DNA from: Glomus cerebriforme
Taxonomy: Eukaryota; Glomeromycota; Glomeromycetes; Glomerales; Glomeraceae
Assembly (NCBI GenBank): GCA_003550305.1
Contig: QKYT01000224.1
Coordinates: forward strand, 56,347-120,346
Direction: 5' to 3'
Length of the DNA: 64,000 nucleotides
Shown: positions 33,060 through 44,713 of the stretch, piece after piece
How the letters are laid out: the number at the start of each line of letters is the position of its first letter
How positions within the stretch are numbered: the first letter of the stretch is position 1
The notes under the pieces: model-generated
The model's database searches: none
The model's input: only the letters and a program-made list of their open reading frames with translations
Told to the model about the DNA's origin: nothing
Made by a program: the position numbers and the translations under genes

Positions 33060-36000
33060 ATGAACATACCTCCAAAAATACAACCGCCTATTAACTTACC
33101 CAATACTACCTCAGCGACTCATAAACGTTTTAAGCCTATAGAGACATGTGACAACTGTAAACAACGTAAAGTAAAATGCGATAAAGAAAGACCTGTGTGT
33201 GGTACTTGCCGTAAGTCAAAACGAGAATGCACTTATGATTTTTCAGCGTCCTCCAAACGTGGTCGACCAAAGACTGAGGTTGAAATATTGGCAGAACAAA
33301 TTGAAGACATTCAATCTGTACAGTTCCAACAGCTGGATCATATGGAATCACTCTTGGAAATGGCTGTTATGAGAAACGGTGGTGCTGCCGTTACGTCTTC
33401 AAATTCAAATAACATAGGTGGTATGAATTTACCAGTTGATGGAAATTTTATGGCTGGCGGAGTTTATGTAAGATTTCCTTTGATTTTATTTATCATTTTA
33501 ATGAATAATTTTAAAATTTTATTTACATAATTCTTTCAATTCAGAATTGGGATAATTTTTACGAATCAAGTCCTCCGCCTAGTCTTAATCAAAATTTGTC
33601 CGAGGAAACACTACAATTCTCCACTCAGTTGGCTGCCTCACTCCCTAGACTTAAACAGCCAGAGGTTTATATTTTAAATCTAATTTGTTTTTATATTTAT
33701 TACCTTTGACATTACCATTAATTGTATCGTCAAAATTGTGACTTATTAGACAGTTCCAGTTACAGATTCAATATCGTATACTGCGAATTTTGGTCTGCCC
33801 GTTCAAGATCCAGTTGATCAACTTGCAGATAAATTAGATAATAGCTTGAAAATTTTTGAATCTACCCGATATGTTGGTACAGGTTCTTTATTAATGTTGA
33901 GTGATGGCGGTGAAGAACAAATTATTCCTCAATTACAAGATGATTTGTCTTCCGTTGAATCATATTTGAAAGTATTACCAAATCCTGAAAATGTAGAGAG
34001 TTTGATTGATATATATTATAAGGTGGGGATTATTTAACTGTTATACTAAAAAATTCATGTGTTATTTATCAAATTATTGTTTTTTTAGAGAGTATATCGC
34101 CATTTTCCTCATCTGAAGAAAAAAGTGGTTCTCGATTGTATAAAAGATTTATCGAGACCGCAACATTTTCTTCTGTTAAATAGCATATTTTTTGCAGCTT
34201 CACCTTTTCACCCAGATGTCAATATGCGGGATGGACGTATATATCATCAGGCATGTAATTTACGAGCTTGAAAAAATTTTTTTGGTAAATAATTTAAAAA
34301 TTAATAAGCTAACAATTCGCATGAATTTATATTTCTTTGATTTTTTATTTTCTTTTAATTTAGAGGGCATTAGGTAAAATTCTGATAATACTTCTTCGTT
34401 TAGAAAAAAATTCTTTTCTCATTTTAATAAAAGTATCCTGTAATCTTTGAACAGCACTGTTGCAAAATCATTGCCTTCAAACTCCTCATGTATTAACTGT
34501 TATTAGCTTATTTATAATTGGTCTTCATACAAGAAAGGTATTTAGGTCATAATTTACATTTACATTTAGATTGAAAATTTACTTATGATATATTCGACTT
34601 TTTTTCAAAGATGGGATCTGCATGGATCTTTCATGGGATGGCTTCCAAGATGACATTTGAATTAGGATTACATCGTAAAATCAAAAATCAACAAATTAAA
34701 ATGAACGAAGAAGTTAAGGAAATGAGAGATATGGCTTTCTGGGGATGTTTTATTGCCGAAACGTAATTATTCATTGTTTAGTATTTTCATTTATAGTAAT
34801 TATAATAAGTATTTAATAAATTTTTTGTATTTTAGTTGGGTATCAGCATGTTATGGTCGTCCCAGCGCCATTGACGAAGCAACTTGCGATGTTGATCTTC
34901 TTCCAATACCATCAGATCCTGAACCAGATGACGAAACACGGTTACATATTGCATGGGTTCTTCATATTAATTTACTACGTATTTTTGCTCAAGTAAGAAA
35001 ATAATCCCCTCTTTAATTATATCCCGTTTTTACAAAAAATTGAAATTTAAATTTATTTAGGTACGCAAGTATTTATACGGACGTGCAAAAATAGCCGGTA
35101 GTCGACGTGAAGAAAATCAATTTAGATTTTTGGATGCTGCATTGGGTAGATGGTTTTATACGCTGCCTCACTGGTTAAAATTTGAAGAGATGGCTCAAGA
35201 TGTACAAGGAAGCTTATTAGGTGCAATCGGAGGTAAATAAGCAATATTTAGTTTATTGTAATCATTTTACTATTACTAAACCTTATTATCCCGTTATTAA
35301 AATAGGAGAAATGCATACTTTATTCTGGACAGTACTTATTCTTCTTCATAGTAGAAATTTAACTATGTTCACAACAAACCCAATGACATCAGATGATGCG
35401 TCTCGTATATCATCTCAAACTATTTGTATTCATGCAGCTACCATACTACTTCATTGGCTTGATGTATTAATGAATTCTGTGCCTGACTTTTATGAGCAAT
35501 CTTGTACAGCATTATTTTCAATTGCGCCTGCTATACGTGTTTTAGCTTGGACAGCTCAAAGAGGAGATACTAAAGCTGAAAGTATGGTAGAAAGACTAAA
35601 AGAAATTAAAAAGAATGTAAAAGATATTGCAAGGAGAAGATTTGTGGAACAAGAAGGAAGGGAAGGTAGATTGGATGGAGAAGAAAAATTGCAGGAATGG
35701 TTAGATAAAGCCAAAGCGGAGGAAGCAAAAAATACACAAGCACGAGCAGGAGAATACATGATGCTTAATCCCGATCAATATAGGAAGGAATTTTCATATA
35801 TTGCAAACAAAGGAAAGAGACCAGCTAATAATCGTCAACGCAATAAAAATGATAATAAATCAACATTGTGGACCGATAAGGACAATTATCCTTTTACATT
35901 TACTATGGACACTTTTAATAATAATGAATTCCGTGATAGATCACAAGCTTCGAATGATTCATCAATTATGAATCAACAATATCAACAACCTTCTAACGAC

Positions 36001-36294
36001 CCTTCAATGTCAAATCTCTTATTTTCTACTCTTTCTCCATCAAATACCTCAGCTTCGACATCACCAAACCCTGCAGCGTCACCTAATCCTCCAATTTTTG
36101 GTGGTCATAATGTAATTATGAATAATAATATGTCACGGCGACAACAACAGTCCGATACTTCAAATATATGGACATCTCAAGATAATGGAATATTAAATGC
36201 ATTTAACGGTGACATTGATGCAAAATTAGTTAACAACAATTATAATGATGGTAATAATATAATCAACAATGGAGAATCCGTCGCTTGGGGTTAA
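33060..36294 (+). CDS. Zn2Cys6 fungal transcription factor
   Basis: Nine exons (33060-33467, 33545-33664, 33750-34022, 34089-34254, 34455-34537, 34611-34762, 34836-34992, 35061-35232, 35306-36294) give 839 aa. Residues about 30-57 are the binuclear zinc cluster (CDNCKQRKVKC then CGTCRKSKREC), followed by a Gly-Arg-Pro linker and a coiled dimerisation helix. The middle is the fungal-specific regulatory domain (PF04082-like: RVYRHFPHLKKK, FFAASPFHPD, LLQNHCLQTPHVLTV, GSAWIFHGMASKMTFELGLH, AFWGCFIAETWVSACYGRPS). The C-terminus is Asn/Ser/Gln-rich. The 200-bp intron 34255-34454 avoids an in-frame TGA and restores the family sequence. Target genes are unknown. Confidence 0.88.
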
Positions 36295-36582
36295 AAAGGG
36301 GTTAAAGAATTTTCGGTATATTTATGTCAAAATAATTTATTTAAAAATTTGGGAGGGTATAAAATTATTATTATTATTTATTTGAATATTTGTATGTAAT
36401 TATTGATTAAAGTATTATTTAACTCGAATTCAATCAAATGCAAAATCATTATTGATATTATTAATGTTTTGAGATTAGAGAATTACTAATGATTTCTTTT
36501 AAGGATTGACTTGTCTATTTGTCTAATTAATCTAGTTTGTTGTTTGACTTAAAAAAAGAAACATTATAAATTTATGGTCATA

Positions 36583-37698
36583 TCATTTTTCATTTTCGTA
36601 ATCCAATACTGAATTTACAGTACTCCATTCTCTAACTTTTTCAAAAACCCAGAAATTCAAACTTCCTAACGGAACTATAATCCATAATCTTGCGGATAAT
36701 CCTACAAATAAACCTTTTATACCTTCATTCTTCACAATATTTGTAGCAACATTCAACCATTTTAATTCGCCTTGCCCAGCTCTACGCGCAATTTGAATTT
36801 TTGTTTTTACTACATCGAAAGGAGCAGAAGTCAAAGTTGCGGTAGTTCCGGCTAAAACACCTGCTATAACAGAAAATAAAAAATGCGATGAAGGTAAAAA
36901 TGAAAGATGATATTTATTTTGTCTTAATTGTTCTAATGTATAAGTATAAGTGAAAAAATATGCGGGAAAAAATGATATTGTATTAAGAAGACCTGCGGCC
37001 CAGCCGCGATAAAGAAACTTATAAAGAGGTACATCTTTTGGTTTAAGACGAGTTATAAAATTCTTTGATAAAAGAGATTTATTTACATTGAATTGTTTAT
37101 TAATATTTGAAGGAATTTGAACAGTATCATGTGTAGTTGTAACAACAAAAGTAGGTTGTTTTGTTGTTGTAGTAGTGGAAATTTGTCTTTTAGGCAAAGC
37201 TGAAGAATTAGGAACATTATTTGTATTTGTATTTTTTGAAGAATTTGATTTTGAAACTTGAAGTTGTTGTGAAATAACATCAAAAGGTACCATAAAGCTA
37301 GAAGTTGTTATAGCACTCAAAGTTCCTAAAAATGCATTTATTGTAGTCTGATTACAATTTTCTAACCATCCAAGTCCAAGACTTCTCCCTCTTCCTTTAT
37401 GAACCCTATCTCTTAATGCGTCATAAGTAGAAAAATGAACCAAACGTCCACCGATACTACCTAATGCATAAACACCCACACCTTTATATAAACCACGAGC
37501 TCCCTCCGATTTTACCCTTTCAGCAACAACTCTCGGGAATGAAGTCGAAGAACTTGTACCAATATTTGATTGTTGAATGGTTTTAGCTGTTCTTATAGGA
37601 TAAAACACGTATATTGGCAATAGATTTATTAAGAACCCATAGAAATAGTACTTTTTGAAATCTATGGTTTGATCTGGACCCAGTTGTTGGTAATTCAT
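36583..37698 (-). CDS. Mitochondrial carrier family protein, SLC25A44-like
   Basis: A single-exon 371-aa frame with three mitochondrial-carrier repeats of the inner membrane. The signature segments are VFYPIRTAKTIQQ (repeat 1), VPFDVISQQLQV (repeat 2) and APFDVVKTKIQ (repeat 3), each with a following GLY/F-(K/R/V)-G helix start (GARGLYKGVG, GIKGLFVGLSARL). The opening DFKKYYFYGFLINLL and the VPFDVISQQ block resemble SLC25A44 and its plant/fungal relatives; animal SLC25A44 moves branched-chain amino acids, but the fungal substrate is unknown. An Asn/Thr-rich insert of about 60 residues follows repeat 2's first helix. No pseudogene features were seen. Confidence 0.85.
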   Translation of the reverse strand: MNYQQLGPDQTIDFKKYYFYGFLINLLPIYVFYPIRTAKTIQQSNIGTSSSTSFPRVVAERVKSEGARGLYKGVGVYALGSIGGRLVHFSTYDALRDRVHKGRGRSLGLGWLENCNQTTINAFLGTLSAITTSSFMVPFDVISQQLQVSKSNSSKNTNTNNVPNSSALPKRQISTTTTTKQPTFVVTTTHDTVQIPSNINKQFNVNKSLLSKNFITRLKPKDVPLYKFLYRGWAAGLLNTISFFPAYFFTYTYTLEQLRQNKYHLSFLPSSHFLFSVIAGVLAGTTATLTSAPFDVVKTKIQIARRAGQGELKWLNVATNIVKNEGIKGLFVGLSARLWIIVPLGSLNFWVFEKVREWSTVNSVLDYENEK

Positions 37699-37899
37699 GT
37701 TTAAAAATTAAAATAACCAATAGTCTTACTCTTTTTGAGCTTTGAGTAGATTAACGAGTATTATTTGTGTAACATTTTGTAAAATTCTCACGTTTTTTAA
37801 TATAAATACGTTTATCGTTTAAGAACCTGTTTTACTATGCCAAGTGCAACAAATAAAAATGCCGAGTTTCTAAAAAAAAAAAGTTGCTTCTTGACGAGT

Positions 37900-39050
37900 T
37901 GTTAATTGTAAACAAACCTCGTATTCTATAGAACAGAAGATACATATGCAAAGGAATACGAGCAGCGGAAAAATGACATTAACCATAGTATGGTAGGACG
38001 TTGAGTACTGGCAAATTTGACCTAAAGTAAGGAGACTAATGGAAAAAGCAAACGAGTTGGTTCTAGCCAAAAGGCATTTTTTCCTGAAGCTGAAAAGAAG
38101 CAAGGTTTTGCTGTATCATATACAATTTTATGAAATAAAATGAGGGAAATTTTAAGAGAAGCGGATATATTAGAAATTTATGAGGTTTTGCTGGTTTTGG
38201 TAGAGAAATTTAAGACATCTTATCGTAGGATAATTGCATTTTTAAAAAGATATAGGTTGACGTTACGATGACGTACAAGAATATCCCAAAAGCTCCCAAG
38301 TAAAACTCAAGAATTATTAGAGAAATTCCACTAATTTATAATTAATCTTAGACTCGAAAAATCTTATGAATTGGAGAATATCTTTAATATAGATGAAACA
38401 TTGATTTGGTTTAATATAACTGGTAACTTTACCATAAATCCAAAAGGTGAAAAAAATGGTCCATATTCGTGCAATGAAAAACGAAAAAAATCAGTTCACT
38501 ATCATTTTGACATGTGCTATGAGTATTTCTTAATTTTTATTTTTTATTCTAATTTTTTTACATAATGCATCCATTTTAAATCAAATTTATTATTTATAGA
38601 TGAAACTAAGCTACCTCCTATTTGTATCTTTAAAGGAAAACAAATGCCACCCGGAGAACAAATTCCTTCTAGTATTGTAGTTTGGTTCCATAAAAATGAG
38701 TGGATGGATTTGAATTTAATGCATAAGTACGTTGGCTTTTTCAATAATTAAGATCTGATTTTAATGAGAGTAGGTTTGATCTGGCAGTAATCCCAGACAG
38801 GCTAACCAGCATTTGCTAGCCTTTAGACACCTCAATAAATAAACCATTTAAAGATAATCTTTGCAAAGAATGGCATATCTGGAGCAAATAGTAATGCTAA
38901 AAAAATTGTTGCAAGAAATCTTTGTTATGCTAAACTAGTGATGTATACTTGTGGGTAAAGCATTCCTGGAAAGCAATTTATAATGAAACTATATAAAATC
39001 TTAATGAATTAGAAATTAGTGATGATGATGCATGATGATAATGTTAACAG
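37900..39050 (+). pseudogene. Decayed pogo/Tigger-type DDE transposase
   Basis: On the plus strand the remains of a CENP-B/pogo transposase are readable: KAFFPEAEKKQGFAVSYTI, then RTRISQKLPS, then NIDETLIWFN around the first catalytic Asp, NPKGEK, then FTIILTCAMS, an intron-like 75-bp gap (38524-38599), ETKLPPICIFKGKQMPPGE and VVWFHKNEWMDLNLM. Expected R is TGA near 38270, expected Q is TAA near 38332, and an extra A in the A-run near 38450 shifts frame. After 38750 stops are frequent. No terminal repeats were recognised. Non-functional. Confidence 0.75.
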
Positions 39051-40370
39051 TGATAGAAGCAATAAATAGCATTTATTATATTTAATTTGTATTAAAATTT
39101 TGCATTTAATATATTTAATATATATTACAATAGTAATGCAAGCAATTATTTGAAATAAAAGTATTATTTAGATATATTACCCTACTATAAATTAGTAATA
39201 TTAGATATATAGTAAAATTAGTAAAATTGATATTTTTTAGGTTATATAAAAATTTATCAAATTTAATAAAATATAATAATTTTTTTTTATTTGAAAGTAA
39301 ATCAATTATAGTTTTTAAAAATATAATCAAAAATAAAATATCTTTGAAATGTCAAAAGAAATCTATTAAAAAGTAACATACAAAATAATTTTATATATAA
39401 AAATGTAAAAAAAACATATAAAAAAAGTTTTACTTATAATTTACAATCAAACCATTTTTTAGAATTTAAAAATATCTATTTTTTAAAAAAATATTTAAAA
39501 CTACAATTGATTAGCTTTTAAATAAAAAAAATTTAAATAAATTTTATTGGAAATTTATAAACTTTTGTGTAATATAAAAATCATCAATTTTTATATATAT
39601 TACTAAGTATTTTTTATAAAATCTGGTAATTATGATAGGATAATATATTATTTAAGTATTTATTTATTATTTATTATTTAACTATTACATTACATTTTGT
39701 TTTAATGAAAAATTAGTTGAAGACTCATTTGACAGATATTAATTAATTTTTGAAAAAATATTTTTTTTTTATATATATTTTGGCTTTAAAATATCTTAAA
39801 CTAAAATATAAGAATTGCATTTTTTTATTCAGAAATATTTACTAATACATATTTTTTTATTATTTTTTTTTTAAAAAAAAGTTTATTTAATATAAAGTTA
39901 TTTATAATATTTATAATATTATTAATTTTACAATATAAGAAATAAAAATACATTTCCTATACTAAAATAGTAAGTATAATTTATTATATAATATAAATTT
40001 AAAATATAAAGATAACTCTAATAATTAGAATTTTTTATTACAATCAGCTCTTTAATTTTGCTTTATATAAATTCTAATTTTGAAATAATAAATAATATTT
40101 ATTTTAAATTTTCTATTTTTACTTTAAAATCTAAATTAAATATTTTAAATTATATTAATAATTAGAAAATTGCTAAACATCACCTGGGTGATTGTCACCT
40201 GGATCTTTGATCACATAGCAGATTTAATATTTTTGATTGGCTACATGATCATGTCATGTTTATTTATATATCTTCAAATCTTGTTTTCAGTATAGATTCG
40301 TTTCCTCAGTTCTTCTTTTCTTTTATTTTTATTTCCAACTTATATTCTTACACTTTATTTCTTATTAACT
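39051..40370. other. AT-rich gene-free DNA
   Basis: Extreme A/T content with no credible reading frame. A less AT-rich patch at 40170-40260 contains CACCTGGGTGATTGTCACCTGG, an imperfect inverted/direct repeat, and CATGATCATG. Otherwise nothing was seen. Confidence 0.5.
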
Positions 40371-40605
40371 CTATTTATTATTTTTAGATCCTTTAATCCT
40401 TCTAGTTCTGCAATTAATGTTTAGTTATTTTTCACTTTATGTTTCATTTCTTACTTTTTTTTTTATTTTTTATTTATTTGTTTATATTGTTTCTGTTTTA
40501 TATTTTATATTTCATTTTTTCATAATTTTAGTTCATTTTTTTTTTAGATCTTTTAGTTCTTTCAATTCTATAATTAATAAAGGTATGTTTTTTATTTTTT
40601 ATTTA
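40371..40605 (+). repeat. Two-copy 160-bp tandem unit with TTTTTAGATC starts
   Basis: TTTTTAGATCCTTTAATCC at 40381 and TTTTTAGATCTTTTAGTTC at 40541 are each followed within 30 bases by TTCT-(A/G)-(C/T)AATTAAT. The T-run ending in TAG resembles a splice acceptor, as in the array at 26940-27600. Confidence 0.45.
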
Positions 40606-40664
40606 TTTTTTATTTATTGTTTCTATCTTATATTTTGTTTCATCAGGAAATTTTTTAGTACAAA

Positions 40665-41645
40665 GGGTTTCGTAAAACCTATAAATCGTAAAAATTACGT
40701 AAATTTATGGTGAAGTACTCCATAGTATTTACGAATCGTAACTTTTTTGAAGTATTATAGTCAAAGTATTTTGTAATATCTACAGATCGTAACATTTATG
40801 AAGTATTATAGATTAAAGTACTCTATAGTATTTACAAATTATAGCTTTTTTGAAGTATTATAGTCAGAGTACTCCGTAATATTTACAGATCATAATATTT
40901 ATGAAGTATAATAGATTGAAGTACTTCGTAGTATTTACTAACTGTGATATTTTCAAAGCATTTCACTCTATAGTATCCTGTAATAATTATGATCATAACA
41001 TTTATGAAGTATTGTGAATCAAAGTACTCCGTAGTATTTATAAATTGTAACATTTTTGAAGCATTTCACCATATAGTATCCCATAATAATTATGATCGTA
41101 ATATTTACAAAATATTGTGGATCGAAGTACTTCATAGTATTTACTAACTGTGACATTTTTGAAGCATTTTGTTATATAGTATCCCGTAATAATTACAATT
41201 GTAATATTTACAAAGTATTGTAAATTGAAGTACTCTGTAGTATTTACAAATTGTAATATTTCAAAGCATTTTATCTCATAGTATTCCATAATAATTATGA
41301 TCATAATATTTATGAAGTATTGTGGATTAAAGTACTCCGTAGTATTTACCAACTGTGACATTTTTGAAGCATTTCATCCCATAGTATTCCGTAATAATTA
41401 CGATCATAATATTTATGAAGTATTGTAAATTAAAGTACTCCATAGTATTTACAAATTGTAATATTTTTGAAGTATTTTACCCATAGTATCTGTAAATAAT
41501 TACAATCATAATATTTATGAAGTATTGTGAATCGAAGTACTCTGTAGTATTTACAAATTGTACCATTTTCAAAGCATTTCACCTATAGTATCCAGAAATA
41601 ATTACAATCGTAACATTCTGAAGTACTTCTACCATGAGCATTAAT
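40665..41645 (+). repeat. Minisatellite, 51-bp monomers in 102-bp dimers
   Basis: ATTGTGGATC/ATTGTAAATT-type starts occur at 41011, 41113, 41217, 41319, 41422 and 41524, a 102-104 bp period. Further copies lie upstream to about 40690. Each unit contains AAGTACTCCGTAGTATTTAC and a related half-unit (GTATCCCGTAATAATTACGATC), so the dimer consists of two diverged 51-bp monomers. Earlier copies look more monomer-like. No coding function is evident. Confidence 0.85.
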
Positions 41646-41839
41646 ATAAGTGCAAAAATTTGTGTAAGTTTTACAAAAAAAAATTAATTATTTAGCGTAA
41701 TATTTCTTAATATTATGTAAATTTTTTGATAGGTAATAGTATTATATAATGTTACGTAAATTTATGAAAATTTTTGCATGAAAAAATTGTAAAGTTGTAA
41801 TTTATTATTACAATATTTTAATTATTACAAAGAATTTTT

Positions 41840-43476
41840 TTAAATCTTTTCAGCCGTAAAGAAGATTTTCTGATTACTTTTATCTCCACTCTCATCTTTA
41901 TCATCGTCATCATCATCATCATCATTTTTTTCTTCTACTTCATCATTACCTTTATCTTCACTTTTATCTTCATCTTTATCTTCCATTTGATGTGAATGAC
42001 CTGCATTTTCACTTTCTTTTTCATTTTTATACTTGCCAAAGCTTGAGCCAGAACTGGAGCTGCTACCCTCCAGTTTTAAATTTGAATCTTCGTTACAAAT
42101 ACTTTCATTGTTTAATACTTTATCCTGAGAAAAAAAATTTTTTTTAATATCTAAATAAGTTAAATTTTGCAAAATTTCAAAATTTTACCACAATTTTCAA
42201 GCATTAAGATAATTTTACTTTCATAACAGATTCTGAAACTGTTATCCTTTTGTTTTTGGAATTTAGCAAGATCTCAGATATTCCAATCGTATATGTGATC
42301 CATATTGATGAGAACTTTTTTAACTTAACTTTTAGCCATATTCTTCTAAGTATGCATAGTATATATGTTTCTTCACCTTCTTTCATCAGTTTGAACAATT
42401 TTTTGTAGCATTTTTTGACAGGATGACTGTTCTTCCATTTGCTGATATCTGATGGTGATGCATTTGTATTTATAGTTAGAAGGTTTTTCACTCCAAAATC
42501 AGAGAATAACGCTTCCTTTATGCGCTTGGTTAATGTCTTCTTGAGACTTCTGATTTGCTTTAATAACTATAAAAGTTGTTAATTTAAATAACAAAAAGAA
42601 AGAATTTTTGAAACTTTGTGAAATTATACCAAACTTACAGATTTATAATAATTAGTCTCGTAAATAGTATTCCATTTATTATCACTTAATCAATCGATAT
42701 AATTTAAATGGTTATTGATCATAAAGTCTTTCGTTACTTGATAGAATTCATCTTGCGAGAGGTATATAGATCATCAACTTAATAAAGATTTTGAGACTTT
42801 TTTGATAACATCCTAATTATAAAGAGATTAATATACATAATTAAATATAAAAAACTGATTTGTTTCTTACTTACGTCAATGAAGGCTTTATCAGTACATT
42901 TGTTTGTATCAAGTTTTACTACTTGATCCTCTAAAGTCTCCAAAATCAATGTAATTTGATTGAGTTTTTTATTAATGATTAAATTTTGTTTAAGTATTTT
43001 ATTAAATGTCACTATATTTAAAAAATAAAATTTCATAAATAACTTTTCATCTTCTTCTGTATGTACATTTATTTTGACATAAATACCTTCATTAACAGAG
43101 GATGCTGTAGGAGATGCATGTACTATAATTGCAATTTTTTTTTGAATACTTTACCAATTTATCATAATGAAAAAAAACTCTCTATAATATTAATACCTTT
43201 GGCTATGGATGCAGCTTTCTTTTTTTTATGTTTATTTCCAGTAGTTGTTACAACAGGAGCTCGTGCTTTGGAAACTTTACTAAAAATAAAATAATTTATA
43301 AAGTGATATAAGCACAATTAATACAAATATAATATTATTTGTATCTGATAATGATGATTTTAATTACCTTTAGCGGTTGATATAGAGCTCGTTTCAATAT
43401 TATCTGTTTTCTTTTTTTTATTCTTGTCTAGTTGTTGATCAGCATTAGTATGTTTCTTAAAGGTTTCTCCAAGCAT
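41840..43476 (-). pseudogene. Lysine-rich hypothetical gene, probably decayed
   Basis: A spliced model on the minus strand reads 43476-43368, 43274-43197, 43122-43087, 43056-42875, 42812-42639, 42566-42219 and 42124-41840, with all junctions in phase. The product starts MLGETFKKHTNADQQ, has Lys-rich segments (NKHKKKKAA), an alpha-helical middle (ITLILETLEDQVVKLD; SDNKWNTIYETNYYKS; KWKNSHPVKKCYKKLF) and a very acidic Asp/Glu/Ser tail. The fifth exon contains three in-frame TGA codons (two adjacent near 42775 and one near 42690), so it is broken unless the model is wrong there. I do not recognise the family. It may be a multicopy Rhizophagus-type gene. Confidence 0.45.
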
Positions 43477-43554
43477 ATCTAATAAAGTTCAAAGAAATGA
43501 TTTTGAGTTTTTTCTTAATATATATAGAAGGTTTTGATAAAGGAAATATCTGAA

Positions 43555-44075
43555 AATTTGTGTAATATCATTGGGAAAGTTTATTCTAGAAGGAGGAAGA
43601 AAACTTACATCACATTGTAAGTTTTGTGAAATATACGATATTACAAAAGAAACTCATAACCTTAATTTCTTTTCAGAAGAAAATAAAAGGATTGGTGTAA
43701 TATCATTGAAAAGTTTATTCTAAAAGAAGGAAGAAAACTTGCATCACATTGTAAGTTTTGTGAAAGTATACAATGTTACGAAGAAAACTCGTAATCTTAA
43801 CTCCTTTTTAAAGGAAATAAAAGGATTTGTGTAATATCATTGGAAAGTTTATTCTAAAAGGAAGAAGAAAACTTGCATCATATTGTAAGTTTTGCGAAAG
43901 TATATGATGTTATGAAGAAAACTCGTAATCTTAACTTTTTTTCAAAAGAAATAAAAAGATTTGTGTAATATCATTAGAAAGTCTATTCTAAAAGGAGAAG
44001 AAAACTTATATCATATTGTAAATTTTTGAAAGCCTACAATGTTACGAAGGAAACTCAGAAATAAAAAGATTTGTG
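43555..44075 (+). repeat. 134-bp tandem array, about four copies
   Basis: TGTAATATCATT begins at 43561, 43696, 43830 and 43964, with a truncated end at about 44073, giving 134-135 bp units. Copies share AAAGTTTATTCTA, GAAGAAAACTT and ATTGTAAGTTTTG segments and are about 85-90 percent alike by eye; the last is partly degraded. The array sits immediately upstream of the lysine-rich minus-strand gene relic. Confidence 0.85.
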
Positions 44076-44199
44076 TGAACTGAAATTTGTAAGTTTGCAT
44101 TTAAAATAAACAAATTAATGAACAAACAAATAAAGATCTGCATTATCTGTAAATATATACTTGCGCATATTTGTGTATTATTCATGATACCGGTACTTA

Positions 44200-44460
44200 A
44201 CCACTTTAGCCACTTTCGTGTATTAAACCATACATCGGTATATTGTTATGTAGTATTTTTATATTAACAAATTCTTTGGCATTTATTTTAAATAGTAGTC
44301 CATTATTAGTATCCATTAATCCATTCATCTGGCATTTCACTTTAGCCACTTTTGTGTATTAAACCACATATCGGTATATCGTATTAAAAAGTTACGTGAT
44401 ATTTTTATATTAACAAATTCTTTGGCATTTATTTTAAATAGTAATTCCATTACTAGATTC
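44200..44460 (+). repeat. 136-bp direct duplication
   Basis: ACTTTAGCCACTTT-CGTGTATTAAACCA-CATCGGTATAT begins at 44203 and again at 44339, and both copies run into TATTTTTATATTAACAAATTC and TTTGGCATTTATTTTAAATAG. This is a simple two-copy tandem duplication without a reading frame. Confidence 0.7.
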
Positions 44461-44713
44461 TAATCTGTTTAACCATTATCTAACTATTAACAGATTTCTA
44501 TCAAAAAAAATCTGGATTTTTGAAATTATCCATCAATCCGTTCATCCGTTATCCTGATTTTTGATAGATATTACATTTCATAATTTTGGAAATGTTTTTT
44601 TTTAAAAACTGCTTAAAGAGAAGTCTATAAATATGAGTATAAGCCAAATGTATTTACAAAATTATAGTATCAAATAACTGTTTCTTTAAACATTAATAAT
44701 ATAATTCTTTAAA

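Noticed and set aside
34190..34377. Apparent in-frame TGA and frame change in the Zn2Cys6 gene after the RIYHQAC segment
   Set aside because: A GT donor at 34255 and AG acceptor ending at 34454 remove the region and join HQA to SLLQNHCLQ in phase, which restores the expected family sequence. No pseudogene call is needed.
40417..40713. 98-aa hydrophobic frame (Phe/Tyr/Ile-rich), superficially a membrane protein
   Set aside because: It arises from T-rich tandem repeats. Nearly all codons are TTT, TTA or TAT and it ends inside the minisatellite.
40665..41645. Regular repeats that might suggest a CRISPR-like array
   Set aside because: Units are contiguous 51/102-bp monomers with gradual divergence throughout and no constant repeat with unique spacers. 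The genome is eukaryotic.
41840..43476. Reassigned TGA codons (TGA read as an amino acid) to explain three in-frame TGA
   Set aside because: Confident host genes in the window end in normal stops and show no internal TGA. C-to-T decay explains the relic better.
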